A stretch of DNA of 64,000 nt from positions 43,811,296 through 43,875,295 of the forward strand of contig OY720346.1 in assembly GCA_963082975.1 (NCBI GenBank), in the 5' to 3' direction. Source of the DNA: Labia minor. Lineage: Eukaryota > Arthropoda > Insecta > Dermaptera > Spongiphoridae. The position numbers and the translations under genes were made by a program. Shown one piece after another: positions 1 through 11,590 of this stretch. Numbering within the stretch: the stretch's first letter is position 1; the number at the start of each line of letters is the position of its first letter. The notes below the pieces were generated by a model. That model saw only the letters and a list, made by a program, of their open reading frames with translations. It was not told where the DNA came from and did not search any database.

Positions 1-1159
1 TTTTATTCAAAAATGGAATCCTTTGATCTCAGAAATGGCGTCATTAATTGAAAAAAAATATAAATATTAATATATTTACATTAAAACTACCTTAGAACAG
101 AAACAATTGAAATGGAGTATTTTAAGATATATACAAATGATTGTTTTTAAAAGAGAATTTTTATAAAGTTAATTAATCGATGCAGGATAATAAAAAAATT
201 AATTAGTTTTTATTTCATTGACGTACTATTTATAAAATTACTGAGATATGAATAATTTTAATTTATTTATATAAAGTACTTTAGGAGAAGTAAAATCTAT
301 AAGCTATGATCAATAAACCCAATATTTATATTTTTATATTATTTTTAACATAAAATACTTTTATTTTTTGCAAGGTAAAATAAAACAAAAATTGACAAAT
401 GCACTCATTCTTAAATGTGATTTGATAATTATTTTTATTATTTATTATTCTAAAAATCGAATCTTAATTCAAATTTTTCAGACCCATTAGGCGCGTGCCT
501 AGGGCCCACTTTAGTAGATGCCCAAAATTTAAAAGTATTAAAAATATTTTTAGCAAATATTAAATTTTTATTTTAAAAAATATTTTCTGATTTTGTGGTT
601 TATTCACTCATGAATTAAGTACATATTTAAAATTTTATTTTGAAACAGTTTAATTTTAAATACAAATACTAGTACAAAATTGTACCTATAGAAATATAAA
701 CATATAAAATATCTAATTAAAATTTTAAAATGAAACAATTTAATTTAACAATTAATTCCTGTTTTACATAGAATATCAAGAGAGATCCTCAGAAATAAAG
801 AGCCTAAATGACACTTAATCCACCACTACTGAGCAGTCATGTAAAGTTTCATTAAAATTCATAATTTAAAGGGATTTTACGAAAGTTTATTTTAATACAT
901 TTTCAAAAGCCACATTTTCAGATTTTCTCACTTATAGTGATATTTTGGAAATGAAAACTACAAATGCTCATAAATTTAAAAGTATCCTTTATCTTATCTT
1001 ATTATTCTAGCAAAAATTATATATATAAACACGATAGATAATTTTTATAAATAAAAATCGATCTGTATTGGTTTCAGCCTTGAGAAAAATCATCTTCGTT
1101 AGTCTTTTCTTAATTTAAAATAGTAAATTTAAATGACGTCAGCAACTAGGTCAGTCCCA
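1..1159. other. AT-rich intergenic DNA
   Basis: No open frame with protein-like composition is seen. A short GC-richer scrap near 485-530 resembles the end of a degraded hAT-type element, but no partner end was found. From about 990 the sequence resembles the start of another repeat that recurs near 4,554 and 55,490. Confidence 0.5.
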
Positions 1160-1545
1160 GCGCTTCCTTAAATACAAAATATTATAAATAAAATAAAATT
1201 AAAAAATACTTATTTTAATAATATTTTATAATCAAATTACGAAATATATAATGTTATATCCATAGGCTATTCTTTTCTGTCTTTTAGTGCATTAATACGA
1301 ATGTTTAAGGGCTGTATGTTTTATGAATATTTTTTTTTAATTTATGTGGTTTTAAATTATATTAAATTGTTTCATATATTTTGTCGTTTATTTATTTTAA
1401 ATTAAATATTAATAGTTCATAAGAAATATTTTTTTTAAAGTACCGAGCGGCGGCTCAGGGAACCAGGTATTAATATTACCATCCAAACCCGATAATAAGG
1501 AATAATTTTATTTAATCACCGAGCGGCGACTAGGTGTGAACCAGT
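1160..1545 (+). repeat. Interspersed repeat ending in a GC-rich hairpin (family E)
   Basis: An AT-rich body ends in a GC-rich segment containing CCGAGCGGCGGCTC, followed by a second related segment at about 1,519. The same body-plus-GC-tail arrangement recurs at 5,400-5,555, about 6,053-6,085 and 6,945-7,065. The body also resembles part of the hAT element near 38,880. This is a non-coding dispersed repeat of unassigned class. Confidence 0.5.
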
Positions 1546-3746
1546 CACTAATATATATCATAAAATTAACATTAATTTATAATATAAAAACAGAAAAAAA
1601 TAAATAAGTTTGATCAAATTTAAAATTAATTTAAATAAATTTAAAACATCATGAATTACATGGAGTTTCTTTATAAACCCAATAGAAAAAATATCAACTT
1701 CAGGGTTTATTGATTCTTCCTTCACGTGAGCTCATGAATCTTCATCATGTCCTTTAAACTTTGACTTCTTTGAACCATTCCTTGAATACTCTCCCAAAAA
1801 AAAAATCCATTTGTTTTTGGATGAAAGAGAATACCTATCATAGATTCATTAAAAAGAAAATATTAAATCTTTATTCTTGAGGAAGCTCTATAAAAAGCCT
1901 CATATATGCTGATCACGCACATTTTTTGACCAGCAAAAACCTCGTATTTTACGAGGGAGACACGTAATAGTTGCCTCCGAGACGTTCACACCTCCCCAGT
2001 GATACTTATCAAAGAGAATTCGGAACTTATATATATATATATATTCTTAGAGGACTGAAAATAATCTCGCCTATATATTTGATATTTCCTAGTTTAAAAA
2101 AAAATATTCAGAAATTTAAAGAAATCCCTTCTAAAAATCTTGAGGTGTAACTTGTTTAAAAATAATATTGATTTATAATATTAAAATGAAAATTAAAAAT
2201 TGAATTAACTTTTATTTGTTAGGTATAATAAGGATCTTATTTATTCTATATTTTAAATTAATATTTCCTGGATTAAAAATTATTTGAAAGTACTTATAAT
2301 AAAATATTTATTATAAAAATTATATTTTATTTTAAAATTTTATTGTAAAATTCTATGATTCTTTCTTAATTAAATATTAATTAACCAATTGTGGCAGATA
2401 AATGTTAAAATTCGCCGCCATGTTGGCTAATTCCCCACCTCGAATACAATTTTTTAATTTTTTAATATATTCTTTGCTTATGTCATTCTTCTCTCCTAAA
2501 TTCTGCATCTTTCATTAATTATTATAAATATAAATATTTTACATATTAATTTATTATTCCTCGCCTAATAATTTCTTCTTAATTAATTAATTAAAAATTT
2601 TGTAAATAAATAGTTTGCAATGAATTTCTTATAGGAATGAAGTTATTTTGACCTTGAAGAGGACCATTTTTTTACTTTCTTCTTGTTTACTTTCACTTTG
2701 CACTCCAATTTAATTACCATTTCAAATAATTTTTTATAAAATTTCTAACGAATTATGAGATTTGTTTTTTTACCCCAATTACATTACTCTTAAATAAAAT
2801 ACTTACAGATAATAATGTAAAATTTACTTTAAAATAATTAATATTTAAAAAACAATTAAAAAGTTTCTATGTAGCGCCCAGCGTTTTTAACATTGCTGCC
2901 CAAGCAAATTTTCAATACTTAAAATCTTTAAGTCTCATTCTAAAATACCTACTCGAGTCATTCCTCATCTTCCTTAGAACCCATATATATAATAACAAAC
3001 AAATATATTTTTATAAATATTACAATTTTTTTATTTATTATTTATACAAAGGTGTGATTTCATATGTCATATGATATTTTATTTCTTCCGTTTAATTCGA
3101 TTAGTGAGGTCATAAAAAAACATTATTATTTAATTCATTTGAAACTTGGTAATTTTTCATTTAAAAGTAACCAGACATCGGATAATTATTTCTTAAATCG
3201 AAAATTACATTTTAAAAATTTAATTTTTTTTTTAAAAAACATTTTTCTTATCGCGGGCAAAATATCAAAGAAATATTTGAAATTCCATAATATCATTTAA
3301 AACTTACATTTGGTATTAATATTCTGTTTTTTATTTTAATTAAATATTAATCATCTTCAACAAAAAACAGTTCAAAAATGATAAAAAAGATTAAAGACGA
3401 ATTAATTTCAAAGGCCAACTGAATTATATCTTCATTACTATTTAACCAATATAATTCATATGATTTTTTAATAAATGACATATTCAAAATAAATAATCAA
3501 TAAAAACAAATATAAAAATCAAATCAAAAACATTCAAGCTAAAGAAAAATTTATAAGAAAAGAATATATTATTTTCAAATCAATTTTTGAAAAAAGGTTT
3601 TAAATTAATAAAAATTACCATTACAAATTGAATTGATATGTTAAAGGATTCTCTGAAATGTATTTATACTATATATATTATCGTCAAAAAAATTAATACA
3701 TTTAATAAGATTAATACTAATGATTCATCTTTATTTATATAAGTAT
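1546..3746. other. AT-rich intergenic DNA, no gene seen
   Basis: Only low-complexity A/T frames occur. A 78-residue frame at 3,064-3,300 has the Phe/Ile/Lys/Asn composition expected by chance. A small palindrome (CTCGTATTTTACGAG, near 1,942) is the only structured element noticed. Confidence 0.5.
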
Positions 3747-3935
3747 AGTGACGGAAAAAAGTAAAGGCCAGGGTGGCGCTGTTGTTGAGCAATTAACCGG
3801 TTGAGAAGGCGCATTACCATTGCCCAATAAAAGAGTCACCCTGGCGTTTACTTTTTTCGCCAAAGTGACGAAAAAAAGTTATCGTTATAAGGGCGCTGTT
3901 ATCGGGGCAATCGGTTGAGAAAGCCCCACACCATG
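3747..3935. mobile_element. Tc1-like MITE (family B), with a second partial unit
   Basis: It begins with AGTGACGGAAAAAAGTAAA. A roughly inverse segment ends near 3,862, and a second partial unit starting GTGACGAAAAAAAG follows directly. Related ends are at 15,113-15,330, 25,339-25,443, 32,546-32,722 and 49,417-49,650. CAGTGACGGAAAAA termini beside TA suggest a non-autonomous Tc1/mariner derivative. No transposase is encoded. Confidence 0.55.
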
Positions 3936-4379
3936 TTTACGACAAGATACGTATATTAGTTTTACCACACATTTTAAAATTTATCTTCTTTATTTGTTTA
4001 TTTTTCATTCCACTTAATAAAAGAAATACAGTATGAAATCTTTCATCCAAATTTCTATTTGTTCATTCGAAAGAATGAATAATATCTTATTTTTGCATAC
4101 GTGAACACTTTTCGGATCATTCGTTTTAACAACAAAAAAGAATCATATTTACTGGCCCATCAGAGAAACGTGTCTTTGCATTTCAAATGCCCTTAAAGAA
4201 AAATTGGCATTTAAAATATTATAGCATCCATTATTCATTTGATATACATGTAGTCTGAGTAGACTACCCTCAGCGGTTTCCAAATCTGACCACGATATTC
4301 TAATTTCCTATTTTTTAATTTATATATAATTAATATGCTTCTTTAAATTAAAATTACTTTGATTGAAATAATACCAATC

Positions 4380-4480
4380 TATCTATCCCTGTAGCGATAA
4401 TGAATTCGAATTTTCTTGATTACAGCAACCACCTTCCCCCATCTATCCCTATACTATGATCTCCCAATTCCTTTTCATTT
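4380..4480 (-). mobile_element. LINE 3'-tail scrap
   Basis: A short segment matches by eye the better preserved LINE tails at 14,190-14,685 and 41,955-42,380. It has the CTATCTATC simple repeat followed by the AGCAACCACCTTCC segment. It is too short to code. Confidence 0.35.
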
Positions 4481-4553
4481 CAAATATAACATTATTCTTA
4501 AATGAAATTCATTCAAGGAATTATTTAAGATTATTATCCAACTAAAATAAAAG

Positions 4554-4720
4554 CCTCTTAATTTATATCTTATCTTATTATGCTAGCTAAAATTGTATAT
4601 ATCTATCTATCTATATATATTGGTTCTCAAAAACCGCTCTAACGATTTTTTTCAAATTCACACTAGATATAGTATTTATAAAGAAAAATTAAGTTTTATT
4701 GATGATATCTCTTGAAACAT
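4554..4720 (+). repeat. Dispersed repeat (family H)
   Basis: The segment running from TCTTATTATGCTAGCTAAA through GGTTCTCAAAAACCGCTC recurs on the opposite strand at about 55,490-55,650. Partial matches lie near 990-1,060 and 6,815-6,870. It has no coding content and its class is unassigned. Confidence 0.5.
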
Positions 4721-4856
4721 TCAGCTTCATTATTAATTTCTTAATTGAAAATTATATATGGAAAACGTCAAAATTGGCCTCCATTTTTATTTGTATTAAT
4801 ATTTTTTTTTATTTAAAATATTTTAAAATTTATTATTTAATTTCGAAATAAAATTA

Positions 4857-5377
4857 AAAATATTTATTTTTTTAATAAAATATATATAGATATTTATTAA
4901 TCTCTCTCAAAAAAAAAAAAATAAATAAAAAACATCAAATCTGCCTGCTAAGACAGTAAAAAAATGACAATTTTTTATCTAAATATATATAGTTCAGATG
5001 GTAAAGTGATGTTTTAACGAGTGGATTTCGTCGGTTCGAAACTCTCCGGGTGAATCGTTATTTAAAAATGAAAATGAAAATAATGAATTTGTTATTTTTT
5101 TTCTTTTTATCTATTGTTTACATTTTAATAAATTACTATTTTATATTTATTTATTCATTGTTCTTTTATTAAATTTAATATTTATTAATATTATTTATTA
5201 TTAATTTATATATTGATGACATCACAAATGACATTTATATTGAAATTTGACTCCCGCCTTTTTTTAAATATATTTTGTCTTAGCAGGCAGATTTGATGTT
5301 TTTTATTTTTTTTTTTTTTTTTGAGAGAGATTAATAAATATCTATATATATTTTATTAAAAATAAAATTAAAAATAT
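4857..5377. mobile_element. Foldback element with about 100-bp inverted arms and a tRNA-like core
   Basis: The left arm (about 4,857-4,957) and right arm (about 5,276-5,377) are near-perfect reverse complements. Each contains the unit CAAATCTGCCTGCTAAGACA next to a poly-A/T tract and CTCTCTC/GAGAGAG. Between the arms, about 4,985-5,060, lies a segment with a tRNA-like A box (TAGTTCAGATGGTAAAG) and B box (GGTTCGAAACT). It does not fold as a clean tRNA, so it is better read as a SINE-type polymerase III head inside a foldback transposon. Confidence 0.6.
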
Positions 5378-5399
5378 ATATTTTTTTTATATTTAAAAT

Positions 5400-5555
5400 A
5401 TTTTAAAATTTTTTATTTAATTTCGAAATAAAATTAAAAATATATATTTTAATAATATTTTATAATTATAAATTACGATATATATTTATCAATAATAATT
5501 AATTATTTTTTTTTAACTTAATTACAGAGCCGAGGCTCGGGGTCCCGGTATGATC
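5400..5555 (+). repeat. Family E repeat, GC-hairpin end
   Basis: The AT-rich body ends in GAGCCGAGGCTCGGGGTCCC at about 5,527. GAGCC/GGCTC can form a stem. Nearly the same tail occurs at about 7,035-7,060. Confidence 0.5.
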
Positions 5556-6189
5556 TTAATATATTGTCAGAATTAGATAAATAATGTAGAGAAGAAAATA
5601 TTTAAAAATAGATATTTATTTAAATGAAATAAAATTATTTAATTTACAGAATGAAAATGTCTATAATAATGTCTAAACATTTTTCTTTATAATTTTACAT
5701 TATAATAATACTAATTACAGTAGTTATAATATATGGGGAATTTTCAACTTTGACTGCCGATTTGACCATGTTCCCAAACGAATTTTAAAAAAACCAAGAC
5801 CACTTTACATTTACACATTTTAAGCTCTAATCGAATCCAAAATCAAAATTTAAAAAATCGAAAAACAAACTCACAGATATATAGATTTTATAAATGAACA
5901 TTTATACAATTTATTTTAATTAATTTGAAACATTTTAGGAAACAAATTTTTAATGGGTCATTTTTAGAAATCCCATTTAACAATTATAATAAATAATTAA
6001 AAAATTGTAAAATTTTTAAAGTATATAAAAATAAATTGTATAAATTGGTTAAAGGGTCGAGTGATAGTTCGGTGTCCCAGGTATATATTTTATATTAACA
6101 CGCCTACTTTTCTGTATAATAAAGATATAAAGAATCATATTTTAATTTTTATATAACCAAGAAATCATTTTTTCACTTAAAATATAGTT
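5556..6189. other. AT-rich DNA with one family E scrap
   Basis: No gene is seen. A GC-richer piece with GGTCGAGTGATAGTTCGGTG at about 6,057 is another family E tail. Confidence 0.4.
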
Positions 6190-6286
6190 GTAAAGCCCAA
6201 ATCTCCGATCCATATAACATCATCGACTGGGCCGCTACCAAAAGGAGTCTTCTCTTGCTCTGACTAGGGCCACCGGTATTTGCCAT
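6190..6286 (-). mobile_element. Fragment of a LINE reverse transcriptase (R1/Jockey group)
   Basis: Read on the minus strand from 6,286, this gives about 33 residues including NTGGPSQSKRRLLL and SMMLYGSEIWA. That matches the conserved stretch at the C-terminal end of the reverse transcriptase region in R1/Jockey-type non-LTR retrotransposons (typically 'GGP..SKRRLL...V..S..LYGAE.W'). The frame is not preserved on either side. It is a small dead fragment. Confidence 0.6.
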
Positions 6287-6944
6287 TAGTCTCGAAAAAA
6301 TAATATTAAATTTTATATAAATTTATAAATTAGAATATTTGAATTTGTTTAAATTTTAACACATGTAATCAATCATATGCATAAAGAATAGAAAATTTTG
6401 AAAATCAACTTGGTATTAAATTCAGAAAAAAAAATACTCATATATAGAATATATAGACTATTCGAATATAATTGAAACTCTTTCTCTCCCTCTATTTTAA
6501 ATTTAAAAAAACGGAGTGTTAAGAAATTAAGATTCCTTATACAACATGGATGGTTAAATGAATTGGGCTCCCTACCTCCCTGAGAAATTCCCATTAAAAA
6601 TGTTTATAATATTTTAGTTTATTAAATCAAACTATTATTTTTTTATTTCAATATTTTTAATGTTAATACAATAATTTTTATTTTATAATCTATAAAATAA
6701 TTTAATTATTTTTAAAAACAACGGTCTTCAATTACAATTTTTTACTCTCTACTGACTGTTCATTTCATAACTGAAAATAGTGTCGAATAGAAATAGACGA
6801 TATTACTTGGATTAATCTTATTATGCTAGCTAAAATTGTTTGTTTGTATTATTGAGGACCCCAGTTCAATTCATTTTAATCAGATTGATGCAATGATGCA
6901 ACATTTAATAATTGTAATAAATAATTAATTGTAGATTAATATTT

Positions 6945-7065
6945 TTTAAAGGGTCGAGCGACAGATCGGTGTCCCAGGTATTAATATTACCAGCCAAACC
7001 CAATAATAATGAATCATTTTTTTTAACTTAAGTACCGAGCCGAGGCTCGGGGTCCCGGTACTTTT
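6945..7065 (+). repeat. Family E repeat, two GC-rich tails
   Basis: It contains GGTCGAGCGACAGATCGGTG and, about 70 bp later, a segment bounded by GTACCG and CGGTAC with an inner GAGCCGAGGCTC palindrome. It is able to form a stem-loop. Its class is unknown. Confidence 0.5.
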
Positions 7066-8142
7066 AATAATAAATGAATAAATAATTTCTAAAATTAAAT
7101 AACTTATATAATACAATATCTTATATTTAGAGAGAATTATATAAAAATTATTTTACTCATTGGTCACTTGAGCATACATTTCATTTTCATATTTATAGGT
7201 TAACAGATCGCACAATTGGAAATATATTTTTGGATTTATAATGTTTTCCTGGAAAGATCTATCTGATTGCAATGTTATTATATTCTAACTTTGACTATTT
7301 CTCATTTATATGATAAATACAGAATTGGTCTTCAATTATTTAAATCCTTGTTTGGCATTTGTCCCTTCTGTAGTTATATATTGTAGTGGGTTGTCTTCTC
7401 TCATGGGTTTTTGTTTCTCTTAAACTCTTTACAAAGTTCTGTCATTAGCAAGGTAGAGAATTCACATCAACCCAAACACTTGACGTTGGTGTTGCTCCAG
7501 ATTAAGTTTATTTACAATTCAATCTTTGACCCAAAAGTTCTTCTCTTAGCTAATATTTTTAGCTAATTTATTGCATGCATAATAAGTGATAATAATTTTC
7601 TATTTTACTTGGTCGTATATAATGATAGCATCTTTATTTTTATATAAGTACTGCTATTTCTTCTTGTAGTCGCATATACTTAATATTATAATTACATTTC
7701 ATCCAATTTGTATTTTCTAGATACTTAAAATTTCTTATTTAATTTAAAAAGTTCATCTAAACTCTATTATCTCGGTAGTTTAGATACCTATCATATTTTT
7801 CTCATATATACATATAAAAATACATATATTCTCACTTGGTTCTCAGATCAGTTGTCGCGGACTAGGGCTTCTTTCTTATTGTTTCTTTTTGTCTTTCTCC
7901 TATTTTTTGTATTGTTTTTTTGCTTACTTATAGTCTGAAACTTTAAAAATCTTTATAAATGATTTTCAACAATCTTTTACTATCATCATTCAAAAAAAAA
8001 AACATAAATATAACAGAAAAAAATGATTGATGCCGCCACATTAATATTAAATTTTTGTGTAAGAAAAATTATATCGACCTAAAAGTTGACATTCGGATTT
8101 TTATCTTTATTTCAATACTTGCTATTATCAAACAATGTACAA
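7066..8142. other. AT-rich intergenic DNA, nothing recognised
   Basis: No open frame, RNA gene or repeat with a clear partner was seen. Confidence 0.4.
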
Positions 8143-8145
8143 GGG

Positions 8146-8668
8146 CAGTGACATAAGTCGGTGACTTTTTGAATGAAACACAGGTTTTTGGATAAAAAAA
8201 TATTCTATTTTTCAACGTAGTCTTCTTTGAGCTCTATACACTTAGTCTAACGCTTCTCCAATTTTTTTATCCCTTTCAAAAAATAAGATTAAGAAGGACA
8301 TTAAAATAGATTTGTTTGTGAGATTATTTCATCATAGGAGTGAAATCTCTTTCCGCGGAGCCATTTCTTCAAGTTTGGAAACAAGAAATAGTCACTCGGG
8401 GCTAAATTTAGAGAATAGGGCGGATGAAAGAGCAATTCGTAAGCAAATTCATGGATTTTCACAGAAATTCACTTTTAACCATTTTCTTATCAAATCACGA
8501 GGTAGTCTGCTATTAAAGAATGTCAAACAAAAACTAAAGGACGCAGCTGGTTCAAATTTTGACAGAACTCAGCTGATAGTTGTCTTCTGACAGGAGTAGA
8601 ATTACCATTTCATTTAAAAGACTGGAATTTCAAAAAGTTTCGGACTTATTGACCTACCCGCGTATGTA
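8146..8668 (-). mobile_element. Internally deleted mariner-like element
   Basis: The ends form an inverted repeat: AAGTCGGTGACTTTTTGAAT on the left, and AAAAAGTTTCGGACTTATTG followed by ACCT on the right. Just inside the left end, the minus strand reads TKCIELKEDYVEK and then a stop. This is the typical C-terminus of mariner transposases ('RW.KCIELKGDYVEK'). The rest of the transposase is missing or scrambled. A second, related copy lies at 25,915-26,405. Confidence 0.65.
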
Positions 8669-8708
8669 AGAAATAAGACATTTATAATACTTAATTGATT
8701 TTCAAAGA

Positions 8709-8980
8709 GGGCGCCATTGGGTGTGTGGGTAGCGAACCTGCCTCACATTCACGGGCCTGGCAATGGAATTTCCCTAGCTAGGGTCTATAGGTCGGAGTCA
8801 ACCCAGCCTCTGGGAACAACATTGTGGATAAGCTACTTGATAGCACCTCCGATCAAGAAAATCAAGGTAAAGGTTGAGAGGACCCGTTCTACTGATCATA
8901 AGACACCTCATTGATATAACCGGACTGATAGGAGTTGTCCTTGCCTAGGACGTACAAAGTCAGTGGTGTTTTTTTTTTAT
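8709..8980 (+). mobile_element. tRNA-derived SINE, near full length
   Basis: The head GGTGTGTGGGTAGCGAACCT resembles a tRNA-derived polymerase III promoter region. A body of about 270 bp ends in GTACAAAGTCAGTGG and a T-rich tract. A second near-full copy is at 30,033-30,282 and a head-only copy at 33,337-33,396. The copies agree over most of their length, so the family appears moderately young. Confidence 0.65.
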
Positions 8981-9104
8981 TTTCATTAGGTTCTTAAAAA
9001 ATATTAACATTAATTTAATTGAAAAATTAATTTGAAAATCTAACTGTAATTTATTCAGTTTTTTAATTTAACAAAACAAATATAAAAAATTCGGGAGTGT
9101 CTTC

Positions 9105-9700
9105 CCCTAGACTTTCCCGCATATAAACAGGTAATTAGGTTATTATTATTATGTTTTAACAACAATAAAAATATACAAACTAATTAATTTTAATTATAAA
9201 GTAAAATGGTTAAACACTATTATATATATTTATAATTTACACCTAACGCTACTTGTATAGGTAAAATGTCACTTCCGGTAGTCAGATCATGATGAAATTT
9301 GGTATCTGAATTTTTTTCATATTTTTAAATCTATATACAAAATATGAAGCAAATATCTCGAAGCAAACTGGTACTTTACTTGAAAGGTAAACGCAACCAG
9401 TGTAGGTAAAGTACCACTTCCGGTTAACCGATTTTGACGAAATTTTGAAAGAAATCTACAAATTGTGAATAATATCGGTGTACCAAATTTCGAAGTCCTA
9501 GCTTCATTAGTTTTTGAGTAAATTTGCTTACAGACATTACATACATACATACATACATACACACACACAGACATAATTTGAAAAATGGTATTTTCCGACT
9601 CAGGGAGGTCTAAAACGTCAAGATCTATCGAAATCTCGAAGTCGAAATTTTTGACGATTCCAATACTTCCCTTATACGAAGTATGCGGGAAAGTAAAAAT
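9105..9700. mobile_element. Non-autonomous repeat with TTTCCCGCATA termini (family G)
   Basis: The left end ACTTTCCCGCATA is the inverse of the right end TATGCGGGAAAGT. The interior has phrases such as GATTTTGACGAAATTT, CCACTTCCGGTTAACCGA and a (CATA)n/(CA)n tract. This layout is shared with family A elements (10,427 and others). No protein is encoded; frames over the microsatellite are spurious. Confidence 0.5.
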
Positions 9701-10426
9701 GTAATAAACTATATTGCCTTTTTTGAAACTTTAATTTATGAAATTATTTTAAAAATCAAGCAATTACCAATATATATATCTATCCTGTATAAATATATTA
9801 TATTTTATATCGGATTTAGTCATGGACCAAAATGTTTCATTTTCAAACATAACCTATTCCAAGAATATTAACAAATGTAAATTAATACTTAGTTACTTTT
9901 ATCAATAATAACATATGTATTTGATCTAAGAAACCAATATGATATAATATATCTGTGTGTGCATATAGGTGAATGTGAACAGTAAAGAGAGTAGATATAA
10001 AGAGAGAGGGGGTGAAAAAGCGATAGCGAATTCATTCCGAGAGAGTGAAATGGATTTAATTTCCTCCCTCTTTCGATTCTATTTATCACTTTGTTTACTG
10101 CTTGTTGTTTGTGTGTTCACCACCCACCTCCTCCTACCTTTGCCTCTGTCCCTTCATCCCGATCAAATAAATCTATGAAAGGATGACCTGGATTTCAAGA
10201 GAAACAGTCATTCCATTCATCTATTTATGGTTAAAAATAATTATACAATATAAAATACAGAAGGATTCAAATTTCATCAAATCACTAGATGTTATTATTA
10301 TGATGTATTACATCATTTGAAATACTTCCGTTATTGTACTGATTGATTCATACTATAAATGATCAGTTTACATTATATTTTATTAAAAGTTGAGAATTTT
10401 ATGATTTTCTAATTCTGTTATTTTTA
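9701..10426. other. Apparently single-copy non-coding DNA
   Basis: No gene is seen. The stretch 9,960-10,180 is more complex than its surroundings (GA-rich, then C/T-rich) and has no other copy in the window. Open frames on both strands there look accidental. Confidence 0.35.
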
Positions 10427-10971
10427 CTATCTCGCCAGTTGTGAGGGTCCTGAGTCAATTTCGCTAAGGTTGAGAAAAATATCTGTGTGTGTGTGTGTGT
10501 GTATGTAGATTACGCAAAAACGGTTTGAGCTAGAATAATGAAATTTGTTACACGGGCATTATTCAAAATTCGTAGTTTTCTATCAACTTTTGAGAAATGT
10601 AGCTCATTCGGAAGAGGACCATTACTTACCACGTTTTCATTTTTTTTCCTCTAAACTGACCGTAAAAATAAAGATATATATTTAAAGTATTTCATATTTT
10701 TAAAAATTGTATAAAACTGCTATATATAGAATTTCAGCTTCATTGAATTGCTGTGAAAGTACCGTAATTAATTTTTTAACACGACTCCAAATCACGCGCC
10801 AGCACGTGATGTGGTGCCATCAACAAAGAGCCAAACATGCACTGGTTTAATATCTATTTATTAATTTTTATTTATAATTTAATTAATTAATTTTAATTTA
10901 AATATAATATATGTTAATTAATCCAATTCAAATTTGCGAGATAGTCGAGTGGAGACACTCCAAATTTTATC
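10427..10971 (+). mobile_element. Family A non-autonomous element, copy 1
   Basis: It runs from ACTATCTCGCC to GAGATAGTCGAGTGGAGACA. It contains a (GT)n tract, then AAACGGTTTGAGCTAGAATA and GTAGCTCATTCGGAAGAGGA. It has the same order of blocks as copies at 15,705-16,274 (+), 22,850-23,438 (-), 31,340-31,628 (+, partial) and 35,573-36,098 (-). Ends with an ACTATCTCGC motif in inverse orientation suggest a TIR element. It has no coding capacity. Confidence 0.6.
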
Positions 10972-11435
10972 AATTCAAGTACGTTAGCACGAATGAATTT
11001 AAAGCAATGAAATGAATGTTTTCTTTTCAAATTTAAGTTTCAATAGAAATTACTTGAACATGATAAACATGTTAGTCAATTTTGTGGTAGAAGAGTAGAG
11101 TAGAATAACAAATGAATACTATTGTAATGAAATTTAAAATTTAATTCGAATATAGTTTTAATAAACAATACAATGTAACAGAAAAGTTCTATTAAAATTG
11201 TCCAACAGGAAATCGAAAAAAAAAATCATTAAAAATATAATAATTAATTTTTTCATTTATAAACTCTACAAAGCGCGATAAACAAAAATAATATATTTTT
11301 TTTATCTATAAATACATCATATGAAAAAATAAGTTATTACTTTTTAAATTCTTAATTACTCTTATATATTTTCATTTCTTTCGGAAAATTGATTATAGAC
11401 CATATTATTTGTATCAATTTTATTATTTTCCTTAT
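10972..11435. other. AT-rich DNA, nothing recognised
   Basis: No gene or repeat partner was seen. Confidence 0.35.
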
Positions 11436-11590
11436 CAGCGCTCGCTCTAGCATTTACGGCGCCCCGGACAAATGAATAAATTGGCGCCCCTTTTTTCGTA
11501 AAATTTATTACATTCCAAATCAAAATGCCGCCCTTCAGATTTTCCGCCACGAACAAATGCCCGGTTTGCCGCCTTCTAGAGCGGGCCCTG
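11436..11590. mobile_element. Short hAT-type MITE
   Basis: Termini CAGCGCTCGCTCTAG and CTAGAGCGGGCCCTG are imperfect inverted repeats that begin and end CAG/CTG. The 8-bp flanks TTCCTTAT and TTCTTATT are similar but not identical. The interior is rich in GCCGCC/GCGCCCC. A related, more decayed copy is at about 19,457-19,676. Confidence 0.5.

Noticed and set aside
3064-3300. 78-residue open frame
   Set aside because: Phe/Ile/Lys/Asn composition typical of chance frames in AT-rich DNA; no splice context or motif.
4985-5060. Possible functional tRNA gene
   Set aside because: A- and B-box-like motifs are present but acceptor and anticodon stems do not pair convincingly; better read as a SINE head.
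8312-8590. 92-residue plus-strand frame
   Set aside because: Lies wholly inside a mariner relic whose real coding sense is the minus strand.
9317-9574. Frame with MSVCVYVCMYVC start
   Set aside because: Generated by translating a CATA/CA microsatellite.
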